In this document: positions 18,948 through 26,581 of the stretch, piece by piece
Layout of the letters: the number at the start of each line of letters is the position of its first letter
Numbering within the stretch: the first letter of the stretch is position 1
DNA from: a virus
Length of the DNA: 50,120 nt
Reading direction: 5' to 3' (one strand)
IMG/VR virus record: IMGVR_UViG_3300033144_001106
Coordinates: 1-50,120 of that record
Position numbers and translations under genes: made by a program
Notes under the pieces: model-generated
What the model was told of the DNA's origin: nothing
Seen by the model: the letters and a program-made list of their open reading frames with translations, nothing else
The model's database searches: none

Positions 18948-19370
18948 ATGAGTTTACTACATCTATTATTCGCTGCCGCTGGTTCCGCAGAGACTACTAC
19001 GCTTACGGCTGGGGCGCAATCTGGCCCAAGTACAATAGGCTATGCCAACGTGACAACAGCACCAGACTTGACAGAGATGGGGACAGTAGACCCTACCACT
19101 GTAAGGGGTGCAACCATAGAGCTAATCAACGGGCATGTCTTCGATAACGATTGGTACATCGGGTTCGATGGACTACATGCTGACGATAATGCCGTCTGGA
19201 CTACATGCTCTATTCAAGGTACGTTTGTCGGTGGAGCAGACACCAAAGTGTACACTAGAGCAGATGCAGACATATACTCGCAACCGGGTGCTGCATATAC
19301 AATGTGGACTTTCTATAATGAGACTGACCACATGATTGATGCCAATGAATACACTATAACGTGGACATAG
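18948..19370 (+). CDS. Tail-fibre-associated protein, beta-rich
   Basis: This 140-residue protein abuts the fibre gene. A short hydrophobic N-terminus (SLLHLLFAAAGSAETTTL) looks like a weak signal or a packing segment, followed by Thr/Gly/Asp-rich strands with many Trp and Tyr. No family is recognised. Its place between two fibre genes points to a fibre component or accessory. Confidence 0.5.
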   Translation: MSLLHLLFAAAGSAETTTLTAGAQSGPSTIGYANVTTAPDLTEMGTVDPTTVRGATIELINGHVFDNDWYIGFDGLHADDNAVWTTCSIQGTFVGGADTKVYTRADADIYSQPGAAYTMWTFYNETDHMIDANEYTITWT

Positions 19371-19379
19371 GGGAATAAG

Positions 19380-21209
19380 ATGAGTTGGTTACTCTCTCCG
19401 GTCGGCAGCATTGCATCAATAAATCACATTACTGATGTTACTATCACTTCTATAGCAGCAGAAGATCTGCTAGTGTGGAGTGGAAGTGCTTGGGTCAATG
19501 GGGGAGACAATTTCCTACGCCACGTTACAGCTAGCTACGACAGTGCTGATGTAAAGGTAGCCTCTAGTGCGCCCGGTGGCCCAGCTAAGGGCGACATGTG
19601 GTTCGACACTACTCCCCTTGCCTTCTTGGAAAACATTGTTGAGGACACTACACCGCAACTAGGTGGGAACTTAGAGTCCAACAGTAAGAACATCAACATG
19701 AACGACGACAAGATCAACTTCAGTGGTGCTACTACTGGGTGGTCTATACAAGCTAATGAAGCTCGTGTCATGTTGGACATTGCAGCCGACGATCCTTACA
19801 CTACAGACTACGGTATCTTCTTTGGAAGTGGTGGTTATGTAGCACTAGGAGCTGGTGATGCTACCATAGCAGGTGGCACTGGAACAGCAGCAGTGGATGG
19901 CGACACCATCCGTAATAGCATAGACATGCTGGTTGAGAATGACATAGTCAACTCTTACATAGCAGCACAGATAGGCTTCTATGCTGACAGTGTCTTTCAG
20001 TTCGGTACTAATGTACTGGATGGTGACTTCTGCTTCTATGCTAAGGAAACAAGTGGCCCGACCTATCGGTATCCGTTCTTCATTGACGTACTAGATAGGG
20101 GTGTATGGATTCAAGACCTATTCGACCTGAAGATAGGCAATGCCGGTAGCTATGGCACACGCCCTACCTCCTTCATGGACTTCAACCATGACGGCACTGA
20201 CATGAACTTCGATGCCACTGTCACTACAGACCTCAACATAACAGGGGTCACAACAGTCAACGTGCCAGCACTAGCCTCTAGTGGTGCAGTCACTGGTAGC
20301 AACTTGAACGTCGCCAACTGGGACACAGCTCACGGGTGGGGAGATCATGCCTCCGGTGGCTATGCTCCGCTTGCTGCCCCCAACTTCACGGGAACAATCG
20401 ACCTCGCAGGTGCCGCTGTCGTTCAGGCACCCGCATCTGCTTCGATCTCGAACCAGTACAACGTAACGACAAACGCTTACGACGTTGACATGCAGTACAG
20501 GATCGGCGGAACACTAACCGCTATCATGCGCTGGGACTCGAGTGCGAACTTATTTCAGTGGATGGATCGCGACCCCGCGACTGTCATACAGATGGCTCTG
20601 AACTTGGAGACAGGCGCACTCGCAGTTACAGGTGCAGTCACTGGCTCTAACCTTGCCATAGCTAACTGGAATACAGCTTACGGGTGGGGCAACCATGCCT
20701 CAACGTACTTGCCACTTGTAGGTGGTACGCTCACTGGTGAGCTCACTTTATCCCATGCGACTACCGCTAGGAGTTGGCATATCCAGACTGGCGCAACTGC
20801 CGATGAAGGCAAGTGGGCGATGTTTGCGAACAGCGACACCTTCTATTTAAGAGCATACAACGATGCCCAGTCTGCAACAGATGATGCTCTCGTCATTTCC
20901 AGATCAGCAGAGAACATCACCCAGATAGCGACGGGTGGGCATTTGGTTCTGTCGGAAAACAACCACTTCATCTATGGTAAGGATACCGGCGCTGCAACCA
21001 AGAAGTTGATCGGGCTAGACAGCAATAACATCCTCATCATTGGTGAGTCGGCTACTACTCGTGGCCTGTTTGTCCCTTCGTTCTTTATGAGGGAACGTGC
21101 AGCAGCCGAGTCGGACATTGGTGCTTACGGCCAGCTCTGGATTAAGAACACTACACCGTGTCAACTCTGGTTTACAGATGATGCTGGCACTGACACGCAG
21201 ATAGTGTAA
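19380..21209 (+). CDS. Tail fibre protein with internal repeats
   Basis: This 609-residue protein has TPQLGGNLESNSKNI (about residues 95-110), a common fibre shaft motif. Two copies of a repeat follow: AVTGSNLNVANWDTAHGWGD and AVTGSNLAIANWNTAYGWGN, about 115 residues apart, each followed by H-A-S. The C-terminal 120 residues probably form the tip or the chaperone-like end. The stretch between the repeats has more CpG and different codon choices from its surroundings, suggesting exchange of a fibre segment. Its stop overlaps the next ATG. Confidence 0.75.
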   Translation: MSWLLSPVGSIASINHITDVTITSIAAEDLLVWSGSAWVNGGDNFLRHVTASYDSADVKVASSAPGGPAKGDMWFDTTPLAFLENIVEDTTPQLGGNLESNSKNINMNDDKINFSGATTGWSIQANEARVMLDIAADDPYTTDYGIFFGSGGYVALGAGDATIAGGTGTAAVDGDTIRNSIDMLVENDIVNSYIAAQIGFYADSVFQFGTNVLDGDFCFYAKETSGPTYRYPFFIDVLDRGVWIQDLFDLKIGNAGSYGTRPTSFMDFNHDGTDMNFDATVTTDLNITGVTTVNVPALASSGAVTGSNLNVANWDTAHGWGDHASGGYAPLAAPNFTGTIDLAGAAVVQAPASASISNQYNVTTNAYDVDMQYRIGGTLTAIMRWDSSANLFQWMDRDPATVIQMALNLETGALAVTGAVTGSNLAIANWNTAYGWGNHASTYLPLVGGTLTGELTLSHATTARSWHIQTGATADEGKWAMFANSDTFYLRAYNDAQSATDDALVISRSAENITQIATGGHLVLSENNHFIYGKDTGAATKKLIGLDSNNILIIGESATTRGLFVPSFFMRERAAAESDIGAYGQLWIKNTTPCQLWFTDDAGTDTQIV

Positions 21210-22210
21210 TGGGCATAGCAAAGGTATGGGACGGGTCACAGTGGGTAGTAGCCTTACTTAAGACTTACACTGGTTCTGCGTGGACAGACGGAAGGACACA
21301 CTTCTGGGATGGCGACAATCAGATCACACTGTATGGTGGTGACAATCTGGGTTCGAACTGGCCTGCTCCGAATGCCTTTACTTTGACTACGACATGGACA
21401 GATGCTGGCTCAGACCTAGATGGTCTGCTTGACGTTATGGCTACCCGGAAGTGGCACTCCTTCGGCTGGTCAGGTGATGGGGTTCATGTGATCTATGGCA
21501 ACTCATCAGATGATAATAGATATACTGCTACGTGCAGCACACCGTGGGATCCTTCAACGGCTACCCCTAGTGGGTCTGTCTTTCTAAAAGCAACTGCCCC
21601 CGGTCAGAACCCTCATAATCTGCACTTTATACTCGGTGGGCTGACCTTCTGTGAAGTCTCGTCAAATGACACATACCGAACGTACACTTTAGCTACACCA
21701 TACTTAATGTTAGCAGATCCTACTCCTGTTAGTAGTGATGCCTCAGAGTTCGAACTGTTTGGGGCTAGTGATACCAGTGATCCTGAGTTCAGCATCCTTG
21801 AGGATGGTTCTTACGCTGTTGGCTTCCACGAAATCTCCAACTTGAATCGCCTTTCTATCATACCGTTGGGGGTAGCCTTGTTAGACACAATAGGTGCTAG
21901 GATTACTTACGATATTGAGACTAATCTTGGCTATTCTTCGAATCCTAACAGTGGAGCATCGTCTATACTGCTGAGTCCAGATGGTACTACAGTTTATCAT
22001 CTAACTGGTACTAAACCAGCAACAGTGAGTCGGTTCGTAATGAGTACTCCTTTCGATCCAACGACAGCAACTTGGGATTCAGGTGAGGATCTAACAGTGG
22101 GACTAGTAGATGGAGCAACCAACATGTCCATCAGTGCCGATGGACAAACCTTAATGTTCTCTGATCTTGGTTTGGGTGCTGATTGTTTAATTATGAGGTT
22201 TGATGCTTAA
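21209..22210 (+). CDS. Propeller-like receptor-binding candidate
   Basis: This 333-residue protein starts with GIAKVWDGSQWVVALLKTYTGSAWTDG, a short fibre-tip-like stretch, followed by repeated blocks of the type F/Y-S-x-D-G-x-x-(V/L)-Y and ST-P-F/W-D-P-(S/T)-T-A. These are typical of beta-propeller blades. The C-terminus reads NMSISADGQTLMFSDLG...LIMRF. It ends the fibre cluster, as host-recognition proteins often do. A second, distantly similar protein lies at 45338-46363. Confidence 0.55.
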   Translation: MGIAKVWDGSQWVVALLKTYTGSAWTDGRTHFWDGDNQITLYGGDNLGSNWPAPNAFTLTTTWTDAGSDLDGLLDVMATRKWHSFGWSGDGVHVIYGNSSDDNRYTATCSTPWDPSTATPSGSVFLKATAPGQNPHNLHFILGGLTFCEVSSNDTYRTYTLATPYLMLADPTPVSSDASEFELFGASDTSDPEFSILEDGSYAVGFHEISNLNRLSIIPLGVALLDTIGARITYDIETNLGYSSNPNSGASSILLSPDGTTVYHLTGTKPATVSRFVMSTPFDPTTATWDSGEDLTVGLVDGATNMSISADGQTLMFSDLGLGADCLIMRFDA

Positions 22211-22219
22211 GGGGATAAT

Positions 22220-22480
22220 ATGAAGAACTTACTAGGACTAGTAGTTCTAGCGATAACACTAGGATGTGCTGCGCTTACACCAGAGGAACTGGTGGAAAGG
22301 GAAGATCGGGCATATGATAGAGAGATCAAGCTAGAGAAGTATGAAGCATGGGCAGCCGCATGTAAGAGGGGGAATGGGATAATCTATGTCCAAGGACGCA
22401 TGTTCCGTGGTATGCCCTCGAAAGGAGCAAGAGTACAGTGCATCAGTAAGAAACAATTAGGACAATTACTCGGGAGTTAA
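22220..22480 (+). CDS. Small lipoprotein, lysis region
   Basis: This 86-residue protein has an N-terminal signal and lipobox (LLGLVVLAITLGCAAL, Cys 16) for lipidation, then a charged helix (EELVEREDRAYDREIKLEKYE) and a short C-terminal domain with two more Cys. GGGGATA serves as ribosome site. It would be tethered to the outer membrane of a Gram-negative host. It might be an outer spanin or a surface-exclusion protein; its helix is compatible with either. Confidence 0.6.
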   Translation: MKNLLGLVVLAITLGCAALTPEELVEREDRAYDREIKLEKYEAWAAACKRGNGIIYVQGRMFRGMPSKGARVQCISKKQLGQLLGS

Positions 22481-22481
22481 T

Positions 22482-22646
22482 ATGTTAGACCAAAGAGACA
22501 TTCAGTTTCTACAAGATTGTATAAATAGAGCACCTATGACTGGCATCCAGTCTAGTGCTATGGCAGTACAGACATTCCAGAAGTTGCAAGCAATGCAGCA
22601 GGAGCAAGCAAATGAGACACCAGCAGAAGAAGTGGTATCAGAGTAG
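22482..22646 (+). CDS. 54-residue protein, unknown
   Basis: This is a short open frame starting one base after the previous stop (MLDQRDIQFLQDCINRAPMT) and ending EEVVSE. It is Gln-rich and probably helical. The next gene starts inside it at 22612. The operon packing and normal codon use support that it is real, but no function can be suggested. Confidence 0.5.
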   Translation: MLDQRDIQFLQDCINRAPMTGIQSSAMAVQTFQKLQAMQQEQANETPAEEVVSE

Positions 22647-22809
22647 GACAGTGTGGCTTAACATAGCCACCTGTGTAGCAGGGGCTTCGCCCCTACTTGC
22701 TAACTTCACCGGACTTATCAGCCCGTTGACGTACGCTATCCTATTGACAGCAGTAGGCATGGCGAACATAGCCTTGCGGTTCCTTACTGAACAGGGGATT
22801 GAGAAATGA
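22612..22809 (+). CDS. Holin-like membrane protein
   Basis: The ATG at 22612 is preceded by GGAG and gives a 65-residue protein beginning MRHQQKKWYQSRTVWLN. The K-K-W-Y-x-S-(R/K)-T-V-W start followed by two hydrophobic segments (about residues 17-33 and 37-58) is common in phage holin-like proteins. It would open or help open the inner membrane for the M15 endolysin. It overlaps the next gene by four bases (ATGA). Confidence 0.6.
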   Translation: MRHQQKKWYQSRTVWLNIATCVAGASPLLANFTGLISPLTYAILLTAVGMANIALRFLTEQGIEK

Positions 22810-23198
22810 CACGATGGGAGAGACTACGAAAGAGAATCCGTAGTTGGGGAGCTAAGATCAAGAGGTGGTTCTTAGCTGTCTTAGCCAGCTTAGGGTTGGT
22901 AACCGCTGCTATTATCGCAGCTGGCCCCATTACGTACACGGCAGCCACTGAGTATGAGGATGGAACTCCTCTTCCGCTGGCGGAAATAGCAGAGACTAGG
23001 TTGTACTGTAATGGTAACCTTGAATTAACAGAGCTTGGAGCTGATGGGGAGTTTGACATAGTGTTACCAGTAGGTGATAACATCTGTTACGCTACTCACG
23101 TTGCCACTAACGGGCAAGAGTCTGAGCCTAGCAACTCCATCACTGTAAAGGTGATGTCGTCGGCTAAGCCTAACGCTCCCGTGTCGTTGACACGGTGA
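22806..23198 (+). CDS. Membrane-anchored protein with an Ig/FN3-like domain
   Basis: This 130-residue protein has a basic N-terminus (TRWERLRKRIRSWGAKIKRW), one membrane span (about residues 22-45) and a C-terminal domain of about 85 residues. The domain has strands E-T-R-L-Y-C-N-G, G-E-F-D-I-V-L-P and a Y-A-T-H-V-A...G-Q-E-S-E-P-S-N-S pattern like fibronectin type III or Ig-like folds. The topology would place the domain outside the inner membrane. A role in lysis or in membrane modification is inferred from the neighbours. Confidence 0.55.
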   Translation: MTRWERLRKRIRSWGAKIKRWFLAVLASLGLVTAAIIAAGPITYTAATEYEDGTPLPLAEIAETRLYCNGNLELTELGADGEFDIVLPVGDNICYATHVATNGQESEPSNSITVKVMSSAKPNAPVSLTR

Positions 23199-23470
23199 TA
23201 GGATTCACTGCTAAACTCTATGCTATAGGAGCCGCCTTGATGGCGGCCATAGCTTTCTTCGTTAGGTTCCAAGCTGTCAAGAACCAGAGAGACAGAGCAA
23301 GAGAACAGAGAGACGTACTGAAGGTACGTCATACTGTTATCAAAGAACAAAGAAAGATCAAAAGAAAAGAAGAGAAGAGACTTGTCGAAGACAAGGCTTC
23401 TATAGAGAAAGAACTTAACAAAGAAGAGTTCGAGGGGATTGACAACTTGACAGATTCTAATGACTATTAA
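23195..23470 (+). CDS. Inner-membrane spanin (Rz-like)
   Basis: This 91-residue protein starts at a GTG that overlaps the previous stop. An N-terminal membrane anchor (about residues 6-24) is followed by a long, highly charged coiled coil (KNQRDRAREQRDVLK...KIKRKEEKRLVE). That layout, and overlap with a downstream lipoprotein gene in another frame, is the Rz/Rz1 arrangement. Spanins join inner and outer membrane at the final step of lysis. Confidence 0.65.
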   Translation: MIGFTAKLYAIGAALMAAIAFFVRFQAVKNQRDRAREQRDVLKVRHTVIKEQRKIKRKEEKRLVEDKASIEKELNKEEFEGIDNLTDSNDY

Positions 23471-23726
23471 GATTGTACTACCTTTACTCGTTGCACTTGC
23501 CTTGATGGGCGGTTGTGTCCATACAATGCCCGAACCGCCGATTTGTGTGCCGGTTCGTCAGCTACTGGTGAACTTATCAGTCGAAGATCAACAGAGTATA
23601 CTGGATCTTGTTGGGCGTAATGCACTCTCAACCATAGCAACCAACGACTCAGTACTAAAGAGTCGTGTCCGTCTGTTAGAGGGATTGATTGAGGCCCATG
23701 ACTCCCCACTAGAGAGCTGCGACTAG
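23460..23726 (+). CDS. Outer-membrane spanin candidate (lipoprotein)
   Basis: This 88-residue protein has a signal with lipobox (LALMGGC, Cys 19) followed by a short Pro-containing stretch (HTMPEPPICVPV). The remainder is helical. It overlaps the Rz-like gene by 11 bases in a different frame, which supports an Rz1-like partner. Its C-terminal portion is longer and less Pro-rich than classical Rz1, so another surface lipoprotein is possible. Confidence 0.55.
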   Translation: MTIKIVLPLLVALALMGGCVHTMPEPPICVPVRQLLVNLSVEDQQSILDLVGRNALSTIATNDSVLKSRVRLLEGLIEAHDSPLESCD

Positions 23727-23728
23727 CC

Positions 23729-24031
23729 ATGATCTGCATACCCACTAGCTTTCAACTCGCTGGCCGTACTTGGGTCGTCGAACAGCACGAACTCATCGAC
23801 GGTAATCCCGATCTCTACGGTGACTGTGATGGGTCGGAGTGCGTCATCAGACTCAAGACTGGTGTCAGGCCTGAGGTCTTGCAACACACCTTCTATCATG
23901 AACTTACTCATGCTATTTGTTTCTCCTTAGGTTGGGAGGACATGAACGAGGACGAGGGTAAAGTAGATGCCCTCGCCAACGTCATGCTCCAGTTCCTCAA
24001 GACTAAGAGGGGCAAGGTCACCAGCCTCTAG
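23729..24031 (+). CDS. Small zincin-like metalloprotease
   Basis: This 100-residue protein has H-E-L-T-H at residues 57-61, the HExxH zinc motif, in the context TFYHELTHAICFSLGW, and a downstream E-x-x-V-D-A-L-A-N stretch that may supply the third ligand. Small stand-alone HExxH proteins of this type are common in phages, but their targets are unknown. It is the last gene of the rightward block and its 3' end overlaps the converging - strand gene by 14 bases. Confidence 0.6.
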   Translation: MICIPTSFQLAGRTWVVEQHELIDGNPDLYGDCDGSECVIRLKTGVRPEVLQHTFYHELTHAICFSLGWEDMNEDEGKVDALANVMLQFLKTKRGKVTSL

Positions 24032-24197
24032 TATACCGTCGCTTCAAGCTACGGTATAGGTTCATCTGCGGATTAACTCGCCGCTTGAACATCAAGTTGT
24101 TTGTTTCCTTGTCAACGTACAACCCGCTATCGCTAGCGGATGTAGGTTTCTTGATCTCCAGCAGCTTTCTTAAAGATCTTGCCTGCTTCCCGTTCAT
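24018..24197 (-). CDS. Small basic protein, unknown
   Basis: This 59-residue protein is taken from the ATG at 24197, with GGAG about nine bases upstream. It begins MNGKQARSLRKLLE and ends LYRSLKRRYTRGW; proteins of this short G-K-x-A-R-x-L-R-K...L-Y-R-x-L-K-R-x-Y type recur in phages but have no known role. It is the most distal gene of the leftward transcript and converges on the rightward block. Confidence 0.6.
   Translation of the reverse strand: MNGKQARSLRKLLEIKKPTSASDSGLYVDKETNNLMFKRRVNPQMNLYRSLKRRYTRGW
24032..24058. terminator. Hairpin at the convergence of the two transcripts
   Basis: TATACCGT pairs with ACGGTATA, with a further GCT/AGC inside across one mismatch and a three-base TCA loop. 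It lies where the + and - transcription blocks meet, inside the last codons of the - strand gene. No U-run follows on either strand, so it may be a factor-dependent stop or mRNA end protector and not a simple terminator. Confidence 0.45.
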
Positions 24198-24435
24198 TAG
24201 AACAATACTCCAGTCCGAAATCAAACGTGTTAATATAATGCACATACTGCTGCTGTGTCAGTGAACAGTTGAAGTCTGCCTTACACAGTAGGTACGCCCT
24301 CACTTCCTTCGCTGCTTCCACACACAGTACAGACGTAGTAGGGACAGGAGGAGTATCCTCCATCCTTATCTGCCCCATCCAATACATCCAACTCCCAAAG
24401 GCTAGGCAGAGTAACAGAAGTCCAAGCTCTTTCAT
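24133..24435 (-). CDS. Small membrane-anchored protein, unknown
   Basis: This 100-residue protein has a hydrophobic N-terminus (KELGLLLLCLAFGSWMYWMG), then a soluble part with four Cys (VLCVEAAKEVRAYLLCKADFNC...EYC) that could form disulphides outside the inner membrane. It overlaps the genes on both sides, by four bases upstream and 65 downstream. No family is recognised. Confidence 0.55.
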   Translation of the reverse strand: MKELGLLLLCLAFGSWMYWMGQIRMEDTPPVPTTSVLCVEAAKEVRAYLLCKADFNCSLTQQQYVHYINTFDFGLEYCSNEREAGKIFKKAAGDQETYIR

Positions 24436-24749
24436 TCGGTCACTATTACTGGCGCACTGTCGGCTTCTTCAAGCTCATCTTCAGTGAAGCTACCAGTACC
24501 CACTTCCTCGTCGTCCAGTACCGTGACAGTAAGCCACGTACCCGGAGCGTATACGAACCAGCGTACATCCGTCTCTAATCTAGCAGAGAATGCAGCATGG
24601 TACTTAGAGCGGAAGATCATCAGATCACCTGCTGGCCCTACTCCCCATGAGAACTTTACATCGTCGTTTGATGTCCACTCGTCAGGTAATTCACAACCGA
24701 CTAGTGCTATCTCGAACGCCTTTCCTTCTATCTTTGCTTGGTCAATCAC
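24432..24749 (-). CDS. Hypothetical protein, acidic
   Basis: I choose the GTG at 24749, because TAAGGAGA lies six bases upstream and the previous gene stops at 24760; an in-frame ATG at 24791 would give 14 more residues but has no ribosome site and would run into that gene. The 105-residue product is beta-rich (WGVGPAGDLMIFRSKYHAAF, WFVYAPGTWLTVTVLDDEE) with an acidic C-terminus. The function is unknown. Confidence 0.6.
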   Translation of the reverse strand: MIDQAKIEGKAFEIALVGCELPDEWTSNDDVKFSWGVGPAGDLMIFRSKYHAAFSARLETDVRWFVYAPGTWLTVTVLDDEEVGTGSFTEDELEEADSAPVIVTE

Positions 24750-24759
24750 ATGTCTCTCC

Positions 24760-25011
24760 TTAGGTAGCCTTGCCACCCTTGCGTCTATCATTTGCGAAAC
24801 TCTGTATCTTCTTTGCTGACGGCAAAGCCATACCTTTGTGTACGAGATCGAACGGGTCTTTCGCCCGGTCTATCCCCTGTACCCTCGGCATCAACGTCTT
24901 TGTGTTCCCCGAGTAACACCTCGGGCACTGTACCCACTCGTCGAAGGCTTTGGATTGATCCCACGTATGGCCGCACCCCTCCTCCAGACATCTTACTTCG
25001 AACCTTGGCAT
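24760..25011 (-). CDS. Zinc-ribbon protein
   Basis: This 83-residue protein has a zinc-ribbon pair, C-L-E-E-G-C-G-H-T-W (about residues 8-17) and C-P-R-C (about residues 29-32), the FmdB/regulatory type. The rest is charged and flexible. It may bind nucleic acid or a protein partner. Almost its whole length lies inside the 3' half of the preceding open frame, read in another phase. Confidence 0.6.
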   Translation of the reverse strand: MPRFEVRCLEEGCGHTWDQSKAFDEWVQCPRCYSGNTKTLMPRVQGIDRAKDPFDLVHKGMALPSAKKIQSFANDRRKGGKAT

Positions 25012-25204
25012 CGAACATTCTCCTTATGATGTAACTTAATACGATTGAGGTAACAGCAAAGTATGCTGTCATCTGTATGTTCACCGCTAGTGGGATTGCT
25101 ATGCCCCACCACGGCAGTATGAATTGGTATGATAAGAAGCTTACACTCACTCCCCGTAGGAACTGAACGCCTGTCTCTAGCACAGACCAGCCTCTAGTTT
25201 GCAC
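24788..25204 (-). CDS. Small membrane protein with an out-of-frame extension
   Basis: Starting from a GTG at 25204 that overlaps the previous stop, the first 68 residues form two hydrophobic segments ending SYIIRRMFDAK. That pattern (W-S-x-x-E near the start, an R-R-x-F end) resembles the small phage membrane family DUF7220, whose members usually end about there. Here the frame continues for another 70 residues over the zinc-ribbon gene without a stop. The extension (Arg, Gly and Val rich) looks like a by-product of the other frame, so the active protein may be mostly the N-terminal part. Confidence 0.5.
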   Translation of the reverse strand: MQTRGWSVLETGVQFLRGVSVSFLSYQFILPWWGIAIPLAVNIQMTAYFAVTSIVLSYIIRRMFDAKVRSKMSGGGVRPYVGSIQSLRRVGTVPEVLLGEHKDVDAEGTGDRPGERPVRSRTQRYGFAVSKEDTEFRK

Positions 25205-25664
25205 TGCCTATCCCCTTGAATGGGTCGATGTGCTTACCCATGTACTCCCGGTGTCTATCCGCATCATACGGTACACCGAGGAACTCACAGATGGCCTCCA
25301 TTTCTGAGTCAAGCTCCACGTAAGCAACGTGGAAAGCCCCGTCAATACATGTCATCCAGTCCTCACTCAAGTCTAGGACATGAGTGAAGTCCTCGAACTC
25401 ACCACAGTTGACAAGGCTACGTTCTACCTCATCACGCCTACGGTGTATGATCACGACCTTAGCACCTTGTGGTATCAGGTCAGGCATACAAGCCAGCCCA
25501 CTGTCCGAGTTACCTACGTGGTCGTACCCTTCGTTATCCTTGGCAGACAGGCTACGTTGCCAGAACAGTCCCTCATGATAGCACTGCGTCCTGCCAGTGC
25601 TAAGGAACGCTGCCATCCAAGCAGTCCTACTGCGTGGGAACCCTGTAATAATAAACTTATCCAT
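25194..25664 (-). CDS. Sulfotransferase-like P-loop protein
   Basis: This 156-residue protein starts IITGFPRSRTAWMAAFL, the 5' phosphosulfate-binding loop pattern (residues 5-21) of sulfotransferases that use PAPS. A second element, VVIIHRRRDEVERSL (about residues 69-83), fits the 3' phosphate-binding strand and helix, where an R-D pair is expected. It is short for the family (about 250 residues or more), so it may be a minimal version. The substrate is unknown. It overlaps the genes on both sides by 8 to 11 bases. Confidence 0.65.
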   Translation of the reverse strand: MDKFIITGFPRSRTAWMAAFLSTGRTQCYHEGLFWQRSLSAKDNEGYDHVGNSDSGLACMPDLIPQGAKVVIIHRRRDEVERSLVNCGEFEDFTHVLDLSEDWMTCIDGAFHVAYVELDSEMEAICEFLGVPYDADRHREYMGKHIDPFKGIGSAN

Positions 25665-26196
25665 CCTTGATCCTCTCGCTGATTAGTCCCATCATCCTAT
25701 GATACTCGATGGGGTGATAAGGCTCAGGCAGATGCTCGGCACATGTGTTGAAGTATGTAGCCGGGGATAGCACATTCCCATTGTGATCAACCATCGGCGG
25801 AGTAACATCCGTTGGGCCACTCCTATGACAGTGCCCATGTACGTTCGACCTACCATACAACTCTTGTGGGTGGATAGGTGCATGAGTTAGCCACATTCCT
25901 TTGTACTTGAACATCCCGTAGACTTGCTGGAAATGCTCAAGGTAAGCGTCGGTGGGCAGTAGGTCATGGTTCCCTCGGATAAGAACTTTCGTGCCTGCCA
26001 ACGAGCCAACTGATTCGAGACCGTCCACCGTGAAGGCGACATCCCCCATAACATAGACAATGTCCCGTTTCCTAATCGTAGTATTCCACTTAGCGATGAT
26101 ATGTTCTCTGTGCTCAAGCTCAGTGTCGAAGGGACGGAACCTTGTGATCCTTTCATGGCCGAAATGCAGATCTCCGATAAAGTAGACATGACTCAT
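25657..26196 (-). CDS. Calcineurin-like metallophosphoesterase
   Basis: This 179-residue protein contains the whole motif set: D-L-H-F-G-H (residues 9-14), G-D-V (about residue 52), G-N-H-D (about residue 75), and G-H-C-H (about residue 120) near the end. These residues hold two metal ions and hydrolyse phosphoesters. Small phage versions may act on nucleotides, RNA ends or protein phosphates. A GGAGG site precedes the ATG. It overlaps its neighbours by a few bases. Confidence 0.85.
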   Translation of the reverse strand: MSHVYFIGDLHFGHERITRFRPFDTELEHREHIIAKWNTTIRKRDIVYVMGDVAFTVDGLESVGSLAGTKVLIRGNHDLLPTDAYLEHFQQVYGMFKYKGMWLTHAPIHPQELYGRSNVHGHCHRSGPTDVTPPMVDHNGNVLSPATYFNTCAEHLPEPYHPIEYHRMMGLISERIKDG

Positions 26197-26429
26197 ATAT
26201 CCTCCATAGTGTGCTCTAGTGAGCCGTCATCGTACCAGCACACCGCATCAAGCATTTCCCACACCATAGGTGGTGCGTTCCATACCCTGCGGTGTGGTAG
26301 GTACAGGTGTCCCTCCATGAGGGCGCAGTCAGCTACGAACAGTTGATAGGCATGCTCTATGTCAACTATCCTCGGGGATGATGTACACCCGCAGAGGGTG
26401 ACACAGAGCAGTACGAGTAGTGCTTTCAT
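26193..26429 (-). CDS. Small lipoprotein
   Basis: This 78-residue protein has a signal peptide and lipobox (LLVLLCVTLCGC, Cys 15), then a soluble domain with one Cys near the end of the second helix and several Trp and His residues. It may be held in the host outer membrane. An exclusion function is possible but not shown. It overlaps both neighbours by four bases. Confidence 0.6.
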   Translation of the reverse strand: MKALLVLLCVTLCGCTSSPRIVDIEHAYQLFVADCALMEGHLYLPHRRVWNAPPMVWEMLDAVCWYDDGSLEHTMEDI

Positions 26430-26581
26430 CCAAAGTTCTCCTCAATGAACTCCGTCGCCTCCTCATGGAAGGCTTCGAGTATCTGGTTTGTTGTCAAGTT
26501 AAGGTCGGATACCAACTGATCCGGGTCTAACGCCCGGAGGTTGTCATAGTGGTACATGTAGTCTTGCGGTGTTATAGGCAT
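26426..26581 (-). CDS. 51-residue protein, unknown
   Basis: This short frame fits exactly between its neighbours, with TAATG at its start and ATGA at its end. It reads MPITPQDYMYHYDNLRALDPDQ and ends FIEENFG. Acidic and helical, it is like small phage proteins of unknown role. The tight coupling at both ends is the best evidence that it is made. Confidence 0.6.
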   Translation of the reverse strand: MPITPQDYMYHYDNLRALDPDQLVSDLNLTTNQILEAFHEEATEFIEENFG

